Positions 48,398 to 59,006 of a stretch of 64,000 bases of DNA are shown here, in pieces. The translations under genes and the position numbers were made by a program. A model generated the notes under the pieces. The model saw only the letters and a program-made list of their open reading frames with translations, was not told the origin of the DNA and made no database searches. The first letter of the stretch is position 1, and every line of letters begins with the position of its first letter. This DNA comes from Argentina anserina (taxonomy: Eukaryota; Streptophyta; Magnoliopsida; Rosales; Rosaceae): the NCBI RefSeq assembly GCF_933775445.1, contig NC_065878.1, positions 19,542,395-19,606,394 of the forward strand. The letters run 5' to 3'.

Positions 48398-49657
48398 GAT
48401 TGTTGATCAGTTCCAAAAACTTAGCGCAATAGAGCAAAACAGAGAGGATTGAGGAATATGTAAATTGTGATGGGATTGGAGATATGTCTGTGGGTTTATA
48501 TAGTTTTTTTTTATGGTGTGTGTGAAAATATTGTTGACACGATTTCAAGGACGCGCTTTTGAGCCTTACCGGTTAAGAGTCTCCATCGAATCGCGAATCG
48601 GTTTAAATACACGGTAGAGATGCGGGTCGGATTTGATTTGTAGCTATTGGACGCGGTGGAGTGGATTTCCGTTTAGTTTTTCTTTCTTCTTTTGCCATTT
48701 CACCATTTGTACTATGCCGACACTCGGACACATTCATCGTAACTCAAGAAATCATCAAAGTTGATGGCTTTGCAAGTTAGGGGAAAATTCTATGGTGTGC
48801 TGCGGCCATACAGCAGCAGCAACATCCACCACATATTCACATCACCACTCCACGTGCATCAATTTCTTTCTTTTAAATTTACGGTCTGATCCTGTTGTAT
48901 GATATACACACGTTATACAACAGAAGAACTCTAACTTAGATAGGGTAGCTTTGGTACCTATTCGATGATCCAGTACGATAATTTGACTATGATTTACCAA
49001 TAAAGAATCGATTCACATAGGGCTTGGCTTTTGCGATACTTCAGAATTGGTATTCAATGATTTTCAGGTGTATCAGAGGATGTTGATCATAAAATTTTAA
49101 TAAGTGGTCCTTTTTGTTCAGAAATTATCATTGTTTCGTGGTGACTGCACATAATTATCACTTCATAAGATCTTGCGTGCTTGCGGTTTGGACTTTTAAT
49201 AACATTTTGGTTCAGTTGTGTGCAGAAAAAAAAAATCGAAACTAGTGTTGCAACGTTATCCTCATTATGGTCGGGAGAAACCGTAAGGTTTTGTGGCAAT
49301 TCGAGTTGTTTTGAGCTAGGCGATATTATCTACTATGAGTACTATCGACACCCACCTTGGTCCTTGGTTGAGACCTTTCTTACTCAACCTTGTAACTCTC
49401 CAAGAGCTTACACGCTAATCGGCCTATTCGAAACAACTGCGTTTGTTAAAAACAGATCTGAATATTATTGATTAGCTTCAAACTACACATTATAGATTCA
49501 AAGATCCGAACAACCAAAACCCAACAAAGAGCGCAATACAACATATATAAGCAAATTCCATTACATAACCTCTTAGATTCACCACACTCACACCTCGACC
49601 TAGCTTTATTCCACAACCATTACACCATTGAATAAGCCGGTCACCTTAGATAGCCGT
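48398..49657. other. intergenic, GRP promoter and sHSP 3' side
   Basis: Contains the GRP promoter at the left and, at the right, the probable 3' UTR of the first small heat-shock gene. No other gene is supported. Confidence 0.45.
48495..48502 (-). promoter_or_regulatory. TATA box of the glycine-rich protein gene
   Basis: TATATAAA on the minus strand, about 100 bp upstream of the ATG at 48397. Confidence 0.6.
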
Positions 49658-50134
49658 CTAGCCAGAAATCTGAATGGCCTTCACATCAGGCTTCTTGACC
49701 TCTTGTTTTGGCACAGTGACAGTAAGCAACCCATTCTCCATCGCCGCCTTCACCTCCTCTACCTTGGCATTCTCCGGCAGCCTGAACCTCCTCAAGAACT
49801 TGCCGCTGCTCCTCTCCACCCTGTGCCACTTGTCGCTCTTGTCCTCCTTCTCCACTTTCCGCTCGCCGCTGATCTGCAGCACATTCCCTTCCTCCATCTC
49901 CACCTTCACCTCCTCCTTCTTCAGCCCTGGAAGATCCGCCTTGAACACGTGCGCCTCCGGCGTCTCCTTCCAGTCGATGCGTGTGTTCGCCACCGCAGCA
50001 GTCTCAGAGCGCGGAGCCGGGCGCGAGTTCATCAACGGGAAGTCCTGGAAGGGGTCCCAGATGTCGAGAGAGAACGGGTCGAAGATGTTGCTCCGTCGAC
50101 CGTTGCCGAAAAAGCTTCCCGGAATGAGAGACAT
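49658..50134 (-). CDS. HSP17/18 class I: class I cytosolic small heat-shock protein (158 aa)
   Basis: Intronless, 158 residues. It is an ATP-independent chaperone that binds unfolding proteins under heat stress and forms oligomers, usually 12-mers, in the cytosol. The N-terminus [20 protein letters not shown] plus [12 protein letters not shown] is class I. The alpha-crystallin domain runs from about residue 50 to 140, with [20 protein letters not shown] and the GLLTVTVPK box; the C-terminal I-x-I motif is AIQIS. A TATA box (50243-50252) and heat-shock elements (50325-50370) lie upstream. It is closely similar to the plus-strand gene at 51286, in inverted orientation. Long open frames on the opposite strand are shadows. 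Confidence 0.96.
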   Translation of the reverse strand: MSLIPGSFFGNGRRSNIFDPFSLDIWDPFQDFPLMNSRPAPRSETAAVANTRIDWKETPEAHVFKADLPGLKKEEVKVEMEEGNVLQISGERKVEKEDKSDKWHRVERSSGKFLRRFRLPENAKVEEVKAAMENGLLTVTVPKQEVKKPDVKAIQISG

Positions 50135-50242
50135 TGTGATTGAATGTATGAGCTTCGAACGTAAGTTATGACTTGTGATCGAGTAGTAATTCTGATTGCT
50201 TTAGAAATTCTGATTCTGGTTTGTTGGGGGCAAGGAGAGGAG

Positions 50243-50252
50243 GTATATATAA
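50243..50252 (-). promoter_or_regulatory. TATA box of the minus-strand sHSP gene
   Basis: TTATATATAC on the minus strand, about 110 bp upstream of the ATG at 50134 and aligned with the TATA of the sister gene. Confidence 0.65.
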
Positions 50253-50324
50253 GAAGAAGGTGATGGCATTTTAGTGATGAGCCAATTAAGGATTCTTCAT
50301 CTCTTCCTGAAGTGTCTGGTATTC

Positions 50325-50370
50325 TCTGGAAAAGTAGGTTCCAGAGTTCCAGAGAGATGGTTCTCGAAAA
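50325..50370 (-). promoter_or_regulatory. heat-shock element cluster, minus-strand sHSP
   Basis: TTCTCGAA (50361-50368) is a perfect TTCnnGAA pair. Next to it are two TTCCAGAG units (50338-50353) and a further TCTGGAAAAG. On the minus strand the order resembles the cluster of the sister gene (GAACCATC then CTGGAAC). Binding site for HSF trimers, by motif. Confidence 0.72.
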
Positions 50371-51070
50371 GTCAGGAATATGGAGAGGGCGAGCGCACTA
50401 CTGAAAAAGGCTCAAAGCTAACCTGCAGCCCAAAGGGAAATGAGGCCCAAGAATGTATTATTAACAGTTAAACATCAATAATCATGCGACTTTGGTACCA
50501 ATAAAATACCACTTTCTAATATATAAAAAATACGAGTCATTTATCGGATGTAACGTGTTGGTAAATAAAACATTAATACTTAAACAAAAATATATGTGGC
50601 TTAATTGCTTGGTGTATTGCCCATCTAATGATCGGTTGATTGTTCATTCTGTGCTATTTTGAAAGTTATTCATCTTTCTTTTTCTCAAGTGTTTTAAAAG
50701 AAATTAAGTTGGAAGACGCCTTTATTGATGAGTTTTAAAATCACTAAAATGAGTTGCTACCGTTATATAGTTACACGGTGATCTTTAAGCGGGTTAAGAT
50801 TAAAAAATTTAGCAAAAGAAGTGAGTTTGAAGAGATGGAAAGATCGATTTTTATCTCTATCATCATCTAATTAAGCGCTTAAACAAGGGGTACTTGGATC
50901 GGAGGAGACAAACCATCAATTCAAGGACATTAAAGATCATGTAAGAAGTCGTTTTGTTGGTACCACAATAATAATCGCATGCTTTCTTAACAAGTTTTGT
51001 CCATGCTCTCTACCACAATAACTCTGGGCCTTCATTCATTTTGGGCTGCGTTCTCTTCAACCTCCCGACC

Positions 51071-51097
51071 GTTCTAGAACCATCGAAGCCTGGAACG
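51071..51097 (+). promoter_or_regulatory. heat-shock element cluster, plus-strand sHSP
   Basis: TTCTAGAA (51072-51079) followed by GAA (51085-51087) and GGAAC (51092-51096). This is an HSF-type array of alternating GAA/TTC pentamers, about 100 bp upstream of the TATA box. Confidence 0.72.
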
Positions 51098-51190
51098 TAG
51101 CCTCCTTAGCCAGACAATACCAGATACTTCAGGAAGACACGGAGAATCCTTAGCTCATCAGTCATCACTAAACCGCCCTTGCCTTCTTCC

Positions 51191-51199
51191 TATATATAT
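51191..51199 (+). promoter_or_regulatory. TATA box of the plus-strand sHSP gene
   Basis: TATATATAT 87 bp upstream of the ATG at 51286, in sequence context matching the sister gene. Confidence 0.65.
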
Positions 51200-51285
51200 C
51201 TCCTCTCGTCACCCCCAAAAACCAGAATCAGATTTTCCAAAACATTCACAAGGCTCATCTTACGTTCGAAGCTCATATATTCACC

Positions 51286-51765
51286 ATGTCTCTGATTCCG
51301 GGAAGCCTCTTCGGCAACGGTCGACGGAGCAACATTTTCGACCCTTTCTCGCTCGACATCTGGGATCCGTTCCAGGACTTCCCCTTGATCAACTCGGGCT
51401 CGGCTCCACGCTCGGAGACGGCGGCTGTGGCGAACACGCACATCGACTGGAAGGAGACGCCGGAGGCACACGTGTTCAAGGCGGACCTGCCGGGGCTGAG
51501 GAAGGAGGAGGTAAAGGTGGAGGTGGAGGAAGGGAATGTGCTACAGATCAGCGGTGAGAGGAAAATGGAGAAGGAGGACAAAAGTGACAAGTGGCACAGG
51601 GTGGAGAGGAGCAGCGGCAAGTTCTTTAGGAGGTTTAGGTTGCCGGAGAATGCCAAGGTAGAGGAGGTGAAGGCCGCGATGGAGAATGGGGTGCTTACTG
51701 TTACTGTGCCTAAAACAGAGGAGCAGAAGCCTCAGGTCAAGAGCATTGATATTTCTGGAGCCTAA
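51286..51765 (+). CDS. HSP17/18 class I: class I cytosolic small heat-shock protein (159 aa)
   Basis: Intronless, 159 residues, a near-copy of the minus-strand gene ending at 49658. Start [20 protein letters not shown]; alpha-crystallin domain about 50-140 with [20 protein letters not shown] and [10 protein letters not shown]-terminal I-x-I is SIDIS. The two proteins differ mainly by conservative changes (for example FF/LF near residue 8, LMNSRP/LINSGS near 34 and the last 15 residues). A heat-shock element cluster and TATA box are upstream. Role as for the sister gene: cytosolic holdase under heat stress. Frames on the opposite strand are shadows. Confidence 0.96.
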   Translation: MSLIPGSLFGNGRRSNIFDPFSLDIWDPFQDFPLINSGSAPRSETAAVANTHIDWKETPEAHVFKADLPGLRKEEVKVEVEEGNVLQISGERKMEKEDKSDKWHRVERSSGKFFRRFRLPENAKVEEVKAAMENGVLTVTVPKTEEQKPQVKSIDISGA

Positions 51766-53494
51766 ATTTTCAAGATCTTCGGGGCATCAAATCGATCTTT
51801 AATGTTTTTTTTTCGAGTGATGGAAAAGAAATTTTTGTGTATCTTGTAATGTACTAATGTTGATCGATCGAGATTGTAATATGTCCTTTTTTTGTTTTGA
51901 TAAGTGATGGCATGTATGTTAATCTGATAAGATATAATTAAGTCCTTGTGGATGGTTAATCTAACTACATGCATATATGTTCAAACAAATAATGATATAA
52001 CGATTAACTTTTGGTCTTAAGCAGATGCCGATTCTTCATGGCAACCCAGAAGCCTGGATGGATACCAAGCTTAGTGACATGAAAAAACGATTTTGGATGA
52101 TAATATCTTATTCGTGAAGCTAATTGTAACAAAACTATACATACAGAACCAAAGATACGAAAACACTGTGGATTTGCCAGCTGCGAGTTTTCCGGCCGGC
52201 CGGGGTCGACATCATGCGATTGTCATTGCATTGTGAGTGTGGTGACAAATAATATTCATCAATATACAATAGACAAACTCCCCAAAGACATGTTCACGAG
52301 TGTACAAGTTACCAAACTGATCGATCAGCACTACAAATGTATGAAATGCTAAACGTAATTAAAAGAGGGAATATGATACAGCTTTGGCATCTTCCACGAG
52401 CAACCTAAGCTGCATGAAATACTTATCAAGTTATAAAGATACTGATACTCTTGCTAATTTCGGTGTTTCTTCATATGGTTTTACGTGGTAGGGTTCAATT
52501 TCAGATTTGTTAGTGAGTCACCGATTGAGTTTTCCTAATTTTTGATTTTATTAACTGTTTTTTTTGTTGGTTGAGAGATAATTATGTTTATCATTCATCA
52601 TTCTTACCCTCTTTGTAATATTTTTTCTTTCCATAAATTTCTTTAGCTTAAAAAAAAACCAAAATTACACGCAAAATGGGCATATGCATGAAATTTATGT
52701 GATAAAATAACCATTAGATGCTGTTTTTTGGTTAAATAACATATATGATTCTTAGATGTTATTTCGAAACTGAAACAGATGTGATAGAAGGCCACAAGAA
52801 CTGCTGGATCTTAATTAGCTACTTACATTACTTAAGAATTGCCTACACTGTGATTCCAATCAACCACTTGAATTTCTAAGAACTAACAGTACTTACTGAA
52901 TTTTACTAACTAGATTGGTTGCCAGTTTGCACCATCAACAATGCATTGTATATATGCACAAGCCAAACAACATTGCAGCACTGTCTAAGTCGCTGAAACA
53001 CATAATAAAATGTGTGAAAACATGAACACAATTGTGTGGCAACTAGCAAGAACATGTAAGAACACGAACAACACATTTTACACAATGAAAGCTAAACAGA
53101 CGAACTAGCTGAAGAGGATCGGAAATGATGAAATCCTTTCAACCATGTCAACAGAAAACAGGGTTTACCCAGCACCCTACACGTACTCACCTTTCCAACT
53201 CCATCAATACATCGACCTAGTTTTTTTTTTTGGTCGAAATATCGACCTACTGCTTCAACAGAATTTATTTCGAATTGATAAATGATCGAATAGATGGATG
53301 AAATCGACCCGGAGGGATCACAAGTGCTCACAGATAAACACTGAAAAGATTGGTGACTAACAAATAGTACGTGGTTGCTTCATTGATACAATCGACTGTA
53401 CTATACCAATCAATACCAATACAGTCCCCCCCCCCCTTGTATATTTGTAAAATTTCTCTAGGCAGATGAGATATATATATATATATATATATAT
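51766..53494. other. gene-free stretch
   Basis: The left end is the sHSP 3' UTR. Beyond it I see no supported gene. A C10 run lies near 53427 and a (TA)n tract at 53469-53494. Confidence 0.45.
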
Positions 53495-53860
53495 ACAGAT
53501 TTTCTCAGCTCTGAAGGCCCGGACCGTCTGGATTCAGCTATTCTGGCCACCGGCGATGCTCAATGACGGCGCAGATGGTGCAAGTCGTGCTCTCCCCCTC
53601 ATGACGATTCCGTATGTACCAGCCGGAGCTCCATCGGCGACCCACAATGGCTGGAATGGCGAAATCGCCGAAATCTGCCAAATAACTTTTTTTTTACAGA
53701 TTTCGGCCGCCGTGAGTCGCCGATGGAACTCCAGCTGTCAGAGAAGGGATCGTTGGGAGGTAGGTAGTGTGGTTGTTATGGTCCGCCCCACCGTTGCAGC
53801 TTGCCGTCGTCGGAAATGGTAAATCCAGACGGTCCAGACCTCCGTAGCTAAGAACGTCTA
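53495..53860. mobile_element. foldback MITE inserted in a (TA)n tract
   Basis: About 366 bp with imperfect 40-bp inverted ends: ACAGATTTTCTCAGCTCTGA on the left and ATAGACGTTCTTAGCTACGG on the right (reverse-complemented). Both continue into GGACCGTCTGGATT. A second inverted pair inside (GGAGCTCCATCGGCGACCCA against GAGTCGCCGATGGAACTCC) makes nearly the whole element fold on itself. TA repeats on both sides hide the target duplication. No coding capacity. Confidence 0.75.
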
Positions 53861-54722
53861 TATATATATCAGTCCATATCCAGAGTGAAGTTCCAATTTT
53901 GACACACTTTTCGGTCAAATTTTTTCACCATAAGCGATTCAATATTTAGGTATGGTATTACATAGTGAATTTCTATTGATATAACCTTAATCAAAGAGTG
54001 ATAGATAAATTGATTATATCTTTGTTTGTATGATTTTCTATTACATTTCTGAGCTTTTTTTTTAATAAATTCAACTTGTGATGGCCTCAAAGGTTACCTC
54101 TAAGACTACACATTGATTACATTGTTGTAATGATTGTTCATTTACTTGAACGTGTTTGTAAAAGAAGAGATACATCCTCAGTTTGTATCTTTGTTGTTCT
54201 TAATGAAGCCTTTTGCTATGGGTACATATAATGTGAGAACTGAAGTGTGCACATTGTTGCCTGAAGTTAGTGTAGAACTGAAGTGTTTATGTGTTGAATG
54301 CTCTCACCTATTTGTGCAGTTTTACTAATGTTTGTGCAGTTAGCACTTTTACTGTTCTTTAGTATGTTTTACTAATGTCTGTGTTTCTAGGGTAAACCAC
54401 AACATGGAGTACAATTTGAAACAAACAAGCTAAGGAGCATACGTTTTGGAGCATAGGGTATAAACTCTGCCTTTATTTTGTTGCGTTGATAAATATTGTT
54501 GTATTGGTTGTTGATTTATTAGTTGGTGCTATGTTGGTTGTTGATTAATTGGTTGTTGTTGATTAAAATGGTGTGAAATCTGTTTTTGTGTTTGCTGCGT
54601 TGATGGATATGACTGTGTTGGTTGTTGATAAATTGGTAGAAGCTTTGTTGGTATGATAAGGTGTTAGTTTTTTTACGCACCTTATATAATTGTTTTTGAA
54701 TATTTGCTATTTCTTGCAAGTC
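53861..54722. other. AT-rich, left part of a CACTA remnant or flank
   Basis: No gene and no CACTA left terminus found. GTTGGTTGTTGATTAATTGG-like text recurs near 54505-54640. Confidence 0.4.
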
Positions 54723-55295
54723 ATGGCTAAGTTATTGGAAAAGAAAGCGTCCAAAGCTAGGGAGAGGATTGCTAGGGCAGTCAAAGCAGCTAGAGCTTGC
54801 ACGAAGGAAATGCAGTCGTATATCAGAGTGCTTGCACGGATAAAGGTGCTAATTTGGAGATCTACCTGGAAGCAAGTTCCAATGGACTGAAAAAAAAAAT
54901 TGGAACTGTGTTTAGGTAAATGTCTAGAGTTTTATGCTTTTATTCATGAAGTGTGAAGTGTATTAATTAAGTGTTAAGTCTTTGGACTAAGTATTGAATT
55001 GAAAATTCTTAGCTGGCGTTTATGGTACCTCATACTGCAAAGAAGGTCGTTCTAGCTTCAGCTTGCCAAAAGTGGAAGGAGTTCAAGAGCAAGCTGACCC
55101 GAAAGGTAAAGTTTATATTTTTGTATAATTGATGTTTTGGAGCATGCATTTGTCATCTAATCGTATAACATTTTATTGATTTTTTGATTTCAGTGGAGGT
55201 ACAAGAAGACTCCTGCCCATGAGTACACCCAAAAGCAGATTGATAAAGTGAGGACAGAGTGGTCTGGGTACCTCATGAAGTATCATATTAGTTAG
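54723..55295 (+). CDS. truncated CACTA (En/Spm, Ptta-type) transposase fragment
   Basis: Three small exons can be joined in phase (54723-54845, 55013-55105, 55194-55295), giving 105 residues. The start is Lys/Arg-rich (MAKLLEKKASKARERIARAV). The middle block MVPHTAKKVVLASACQKWKE followed by FKSKLTRK resembles the start of plant transposase_24/Ptta proteins, where a K.xWR.fK.xLt motif is typical. The rest of the transposase is absent. A CACTA right terminus follows 0.8 kb downstream. Expression is not implied. The family assignment is from motif recall, so moderate confidence. Confidence 0.5.
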
Positions 55296-55619
55296 TTGTT
55301 GGGCAGTAGACTAGGATTTGAATCTCTGTTGGTAGTTTGCTGATTTTGTAGCTTGCATGTGTCTAAAAGAACAAATTATAATATTTTTTTGTGAATTGGC
55401 TGCATTGCAAGCACCTGCAGAGGTGTAGGCTAACTTTTGGCCAAGTATGTAGGCTAACTATGGTCAAGTATGTTCTTGCAAAACAACTAGCTAGGAATGA
55501 TGGATTTAGTGTTATGATAATATATGTTTTGGTCAAGGATTGAATATGATGGGTTTTGTGTCATCTTAGTTATGTTTATGTTTAATTGATTGAATTGGTG
55601 TGATTAATGCATTTAGGTC

Positions 55620-56112
55620 ACAAAAAACTAGATGAAACCCAAAAACACAATGTTTCTCACTAAACATATGGCTAAAAAACATTGTCTTTACCCACAAAAA
55701 GACAAGAGTCTAAATAAGAGAGACTTTATTTAGTCAATAGGCGCTGGAAATAAAGTATTGTCTTACTTTACAATAACAATGTCAAACTAGAACAACACCA
55801 TTGTCTTTGTGACCTTAATCAATATACGCTGAAAAGGAAAACATTGTCTCACTCTACAATAACAATCTCAAACTAGAAAACCACCATTGTCTTTGTAAAT
55901 CTTATTCAATGTAAATTTAAGAAAAAACATTGTCTTCATTAGTATTCATACAATGGTAGTTTAAACCCAGTTAGTTGTCTAAACTTGTTATAGATAATGC
56001 TTTTCGTGCATTGTCTTAACCCTATATCAGACAATTGTTCAATAGACAATGGTACAACTCTATATCAGACAATGGGCAAAAACCATTGTGAACCTTGATT
56101 TTTGACCTAGTG
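55620..56112. mobile_element. CACTA right terminal region
   Basis: Ends in CTAGTG (CACTAG on the other strand, then GTCAAAAATCAAGG). The preceding 450 bp carry at least eight CATTGTCT / ACAATGG words in both orientations, the subterminal repeats expected of a CACTA element. No left terminus was found, so this copy is truncated or its left end lies in decayed sequence. Confidence 0.72.
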
Positions 56113-56217
56113 AAAGTGAGAGAAAGAGAGAACAAGAGTCAATTAGGGTTAGAGTTAGTATGAGTCAATTACTGTAAAGATTAGTCAGTGACACACTTGT
56201 AATAATTAAAATTTTAA

Positions 56218-57286
56218 GAGTTTTTTTCACCAACAGTCCTTCAACTCTGGTGTACCTACCAATGTGATACCTCAACTCTTAATCGTACCAATGTGATACT
56301 CAGACTCTAGTATTGCTATCATTGAAGTACTTCCGTTAGTTTTTTTAAACTTTTCCGTTATCTTGGTGACGTGGCAGGTACGTGAGGCCCACAAAGAGGG
56401 TTAAAAGACAAAATTAACCTCATCTGAGAGGAGCAATGTTTTTCCCGCCCTTTACCTTGAGAAAGACACCCAACAATTCCAATTTTGGCGCCAATTTTCC
56501 CTCCCTACTCCTTAATTTGTGTCTCTTATCTAAACTAAAGAACTACCGCCAACCAGTCGATCACAATCTGATAAAACCTAGATCAATCTCATTTTCTATT
56601 TTTACCCTAGCACTTGTTAAACTAACAGAATAAATATAGAAATTTATATGGAACATCTCATTTCCACAATCTCATAAGAATATAGAAACACATAACTTAA
56701 CGAAATTCAACTACATGTACCATTAGTTCTTACAAGCAAAAATCATGGCAGATCAACATAAAAGGTGGCAACTAATGGTACTTAAACATGTATTTGAATT
56801 TCGTTAAGTTATGTGTTTTGATATTCTTATGAGATTGTGGAAATGAAATGTTCCATATAAATTTCTATATTTATTCTGTTAGTTTAACAAGTGCTAGGGT
56901 AAAAATAGAAAATGAGATTGATCTAGGTTTTATCAGATTGTGGTCGACTGGTTGGCGGTAGTTCTTTAGTTTAGATAAGAGACACAAATTAAGGAGTAGG
57001 GAGGGAAAATTGGCGCCAAAATTGGAATTGTTGGGTGTCTTTCTCAAAGTAAAGGGCGGGAAAAACATTGCTCCTCTCAGATGAGGTTAATTTTGTCTTT
57101 TAACCCTCTTTGTGGGCCTCACGTACCTGCCACGTCACCAAGATAACGGAAAAGTTTAAAAAAACTAACGGAAGTACTTCAATGATAGCAATACTAGAGT
57201 CTGGGTATCACATTGGTACGATTAAGAGTTGAGGTATCACATTGGTAGGTACACCAGAGTTGAGGGACTGTTGGTGAAAAAAACTC
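56218..57286. mobile_element. 1.07-kb near-perfect palindromic MULE-like element
   Basis: Left arm 56218-56728 and right arm 56770-57286 are inverted copies around a 41-bp spacer. Flanked by a perfect 9-bp duplication AAATTTTAA (56209-56217 and 57287-57295). Ends read GAGTTTTTTTCACCAAC on both sides. A 65-residue frame is identical in both arms (56436-56633 plus, 56871-57068 minus), with only a few silent differences, so the arms are very similar. The 9-bp duplication points to the Mutator group. No transposase. Confidence 0.9.
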
Positions 57287-57295
57287 AAATTTTAA

Positions 57296-57635
57296 AGGGT
57301 AGAGGTTTTGCAGGGGCCCTTATTTATCAGAAACCTAAACTAGGAGCTCTAATTAATATTTTGGGTCTTTAAATGCCCTTAATTATTAAAACCCCATGAA
57401 ATAACATGTTATGTTTTGTGCATCTAAACTATCCCCTTACAGCTGCAAATTAAGATTTACATATCTACCCAGCCTAGAACATGAACAAATTATAAGATTA
57501 AATTACTTGAAAATAAATCACTTTAAACATTTGAAATTGTTGGTCCAAATAGCTTAAATCTTTGTAAGGTAAAAGGGCATTTTCTGTTTTCAATCCTAGA
57601 GATCAAGATACTTAATAGTTCAGTAAATAGTATCA
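57296..57635. other. spacer between two MULE-like elements
   Basis: AT-rich, no gene recognised. Confidence 0.45.
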
Positions 57636-57644
57636 AAATAACTA

Positions 57645-58997
57645 GGGCTTCTTATAAACAAGTTCATTTTGACACATGAAATGAGAAAAAAGTCACCTAA
57701 GTTTTGAAAATTAGAAAAAAATCAGTTTTCTAAATCTCTTATACCGTTACCAATGACGTTTGATGTATTTACAAAATGCCACAGAGCTCACGACTTTTCT
57801 CTGTTTCAATCGCCGATAGAAAATGGAAGATTTCCCGTCGTAACCTTCTCCTCCTCTCGTCGATGTCCTCATCGATGTGTTTGTAGACATCGTCGTGGAG
57901 GGACGGGCTAGGGTTCCGTCGACGTCGCCTCTCCAAATTGTTCCAATCTGACCTGAAAAAGGAAGGTCACCAAGGCACCAATTTCACGGAGTTCAATCGT
58001 GTCCTTAAGAGCTAGGATGGGTCGTCATCGATGCTTTAGTAGAGTAGCAGCAGCGCTGGGTAGCAGTACGACATCGTTAGGTCGTCATCAATTTGGAAGG
58101 TTACGACAACGTTAGTTCTTCATCAATGCCATTTTCGTTGCTTGAATCGACAGCGGGGGAATACAAGAAACTCGCAAATCAGGAAACAGAGGCGAAGGAG
58201 GAGGTGAGGCACTGAGGCGGTGGTTGGTCTGGGTTGGGTTCGGTTAGTGTGACAACGAGTGTGATTGGTAGTGTAACACTGAGTGTGACATGTAGTGTGA
58301 CATATAGTGTGATATGTAGTGTGACAACGACAATTAGTGTGATAGGCAGTGTGACAACGGGTGTGACAACGACAATTAGTGTGATAGGCAGTGTGACAAC
58401 GGGTGTGACAACATGTGTGATAGTGGTCAGTGAGTGTGACAGCAAGTGTGACAGCGGGTGTGATAGGTAGTGTGACAACATATGTGACATGCTGAGAGGA
58501 AATGTCTAAATATGCGAAATTATATTCAAATTCAAAGGAGATTGATATGAGTATGCTCAAAATGAAGATAATCACTAGAATTAGGAAACATGAGCTCAGA
58601 TTTCACCGGAATTGCTTAGGGCACCGTCATTGATCGCGATAACCCCTTGCGAGGGTTGCTGCGCCTTGCGCGGTGGTCGGTTCAGAGTGGATATGGTATC
58701 AAATGAAAGAGGGGAGAAAGATCTTTCTAACTGTACCAACCACTCTCAAATCTATCATTGGACGGTAAAGTTGGCCAAAATTAGAAGAATAATGAAAAAG
58801 ATGATGATGATGATGAAGAAGAAATTATAAAATTGTCCGGAAAATATTTAAAAAGTGGCTATTTTCTAATTTGGTTCCAAGCTTGTTGACTATTTTCTAA
58901 TTTCTAGTCATTTGAGATGACATTTTTATAATTGTGAAATAAGTGGTGACATTTTTATAATTTATGATGACAAATTGTATTTTTTTCTAATTTGTCC
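57645..58997. mobile_element. MULE-like element with GC-rich internal cargo
   Basis: Flanked by a perfect 9-bp duplication AAATAACTA (57636-57644 and 58998-59006). Imperfect TIRs align over about 50 bp from GGGCTTCTTATAAACAAG (left) and GGACAAATTAGAAAAAAAT (right, reverse-complemented) through to a shared GTCACC. The interior includes a GC-rich block (about 57780-58200) unlike MULE ends and possibly captured genic DNA (CTCCTCTCGTCGATGTCCTC), plus the GTGTGACA array. No transposase seen. Confidence 0.68.
58243..58490 (+). repeat. GTGTGACA tandem array
   Basis: About 20 copies of AGTGTGA followed by 3-5 variable bases (CAACG, TAGGC, CATGT), mean period about 12 bp, with a longer unit near AACGACAATTAGTGTGATAG repeated twice. 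The period divisible by three keeps several frames open (Ser/Val/Thr-rich), so the translated products are artefacts. Confidence 0.9.
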
Positions 58998-59006
58998 AAA
59001 TAACTA

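Larger units (their letters stand above)
50135..51285. other. bidirectional intergenic region of the sHSP pair
   Basis: 1151 bp between two head-to-head sHSP starts. About 230-270 bp next to each gene are clearly related to each other in inverted orientation: 5' UTR (ACGTTCGAAGCTCATA), TATA region and heat-shock elements. The middle (about 50420-51040) is AT-rich and unrelated. Confidence 0.75.

Noticed and set aside
48040..48399. Plus-strand and alternative minus-strand frames over the glycine-rich protein gene
   Set aside because: The YPPQ repeats keep several frames open. Only one minus-strand frame gives the known A3-type architecture and splices to the second exon.
49628..50171. 171- and 165-residue plus-strand frames over the first sHSP gene
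   Set aside because: They are antisense shadows. The minus-strand frame is a complete class I sHSP.
51190..51656. Minus-strand frames over the second sHSP gene
   Set aside because: Antisense shadows of the sHSP coding region; they mirror those at the sister gene.
56436..57068. Two identical 65-residue proteins in opposite orientation
   Set aside because: They are the two arms of one palindromic element. There is no codon-level conservation to support a protein.
58123..58575. 150-residue minus-strand frame rich in His, Cys and Thr
   Set aside because: Translation of the GTGTGACA tandem array; a 12-bp period keeps frames open by chance.
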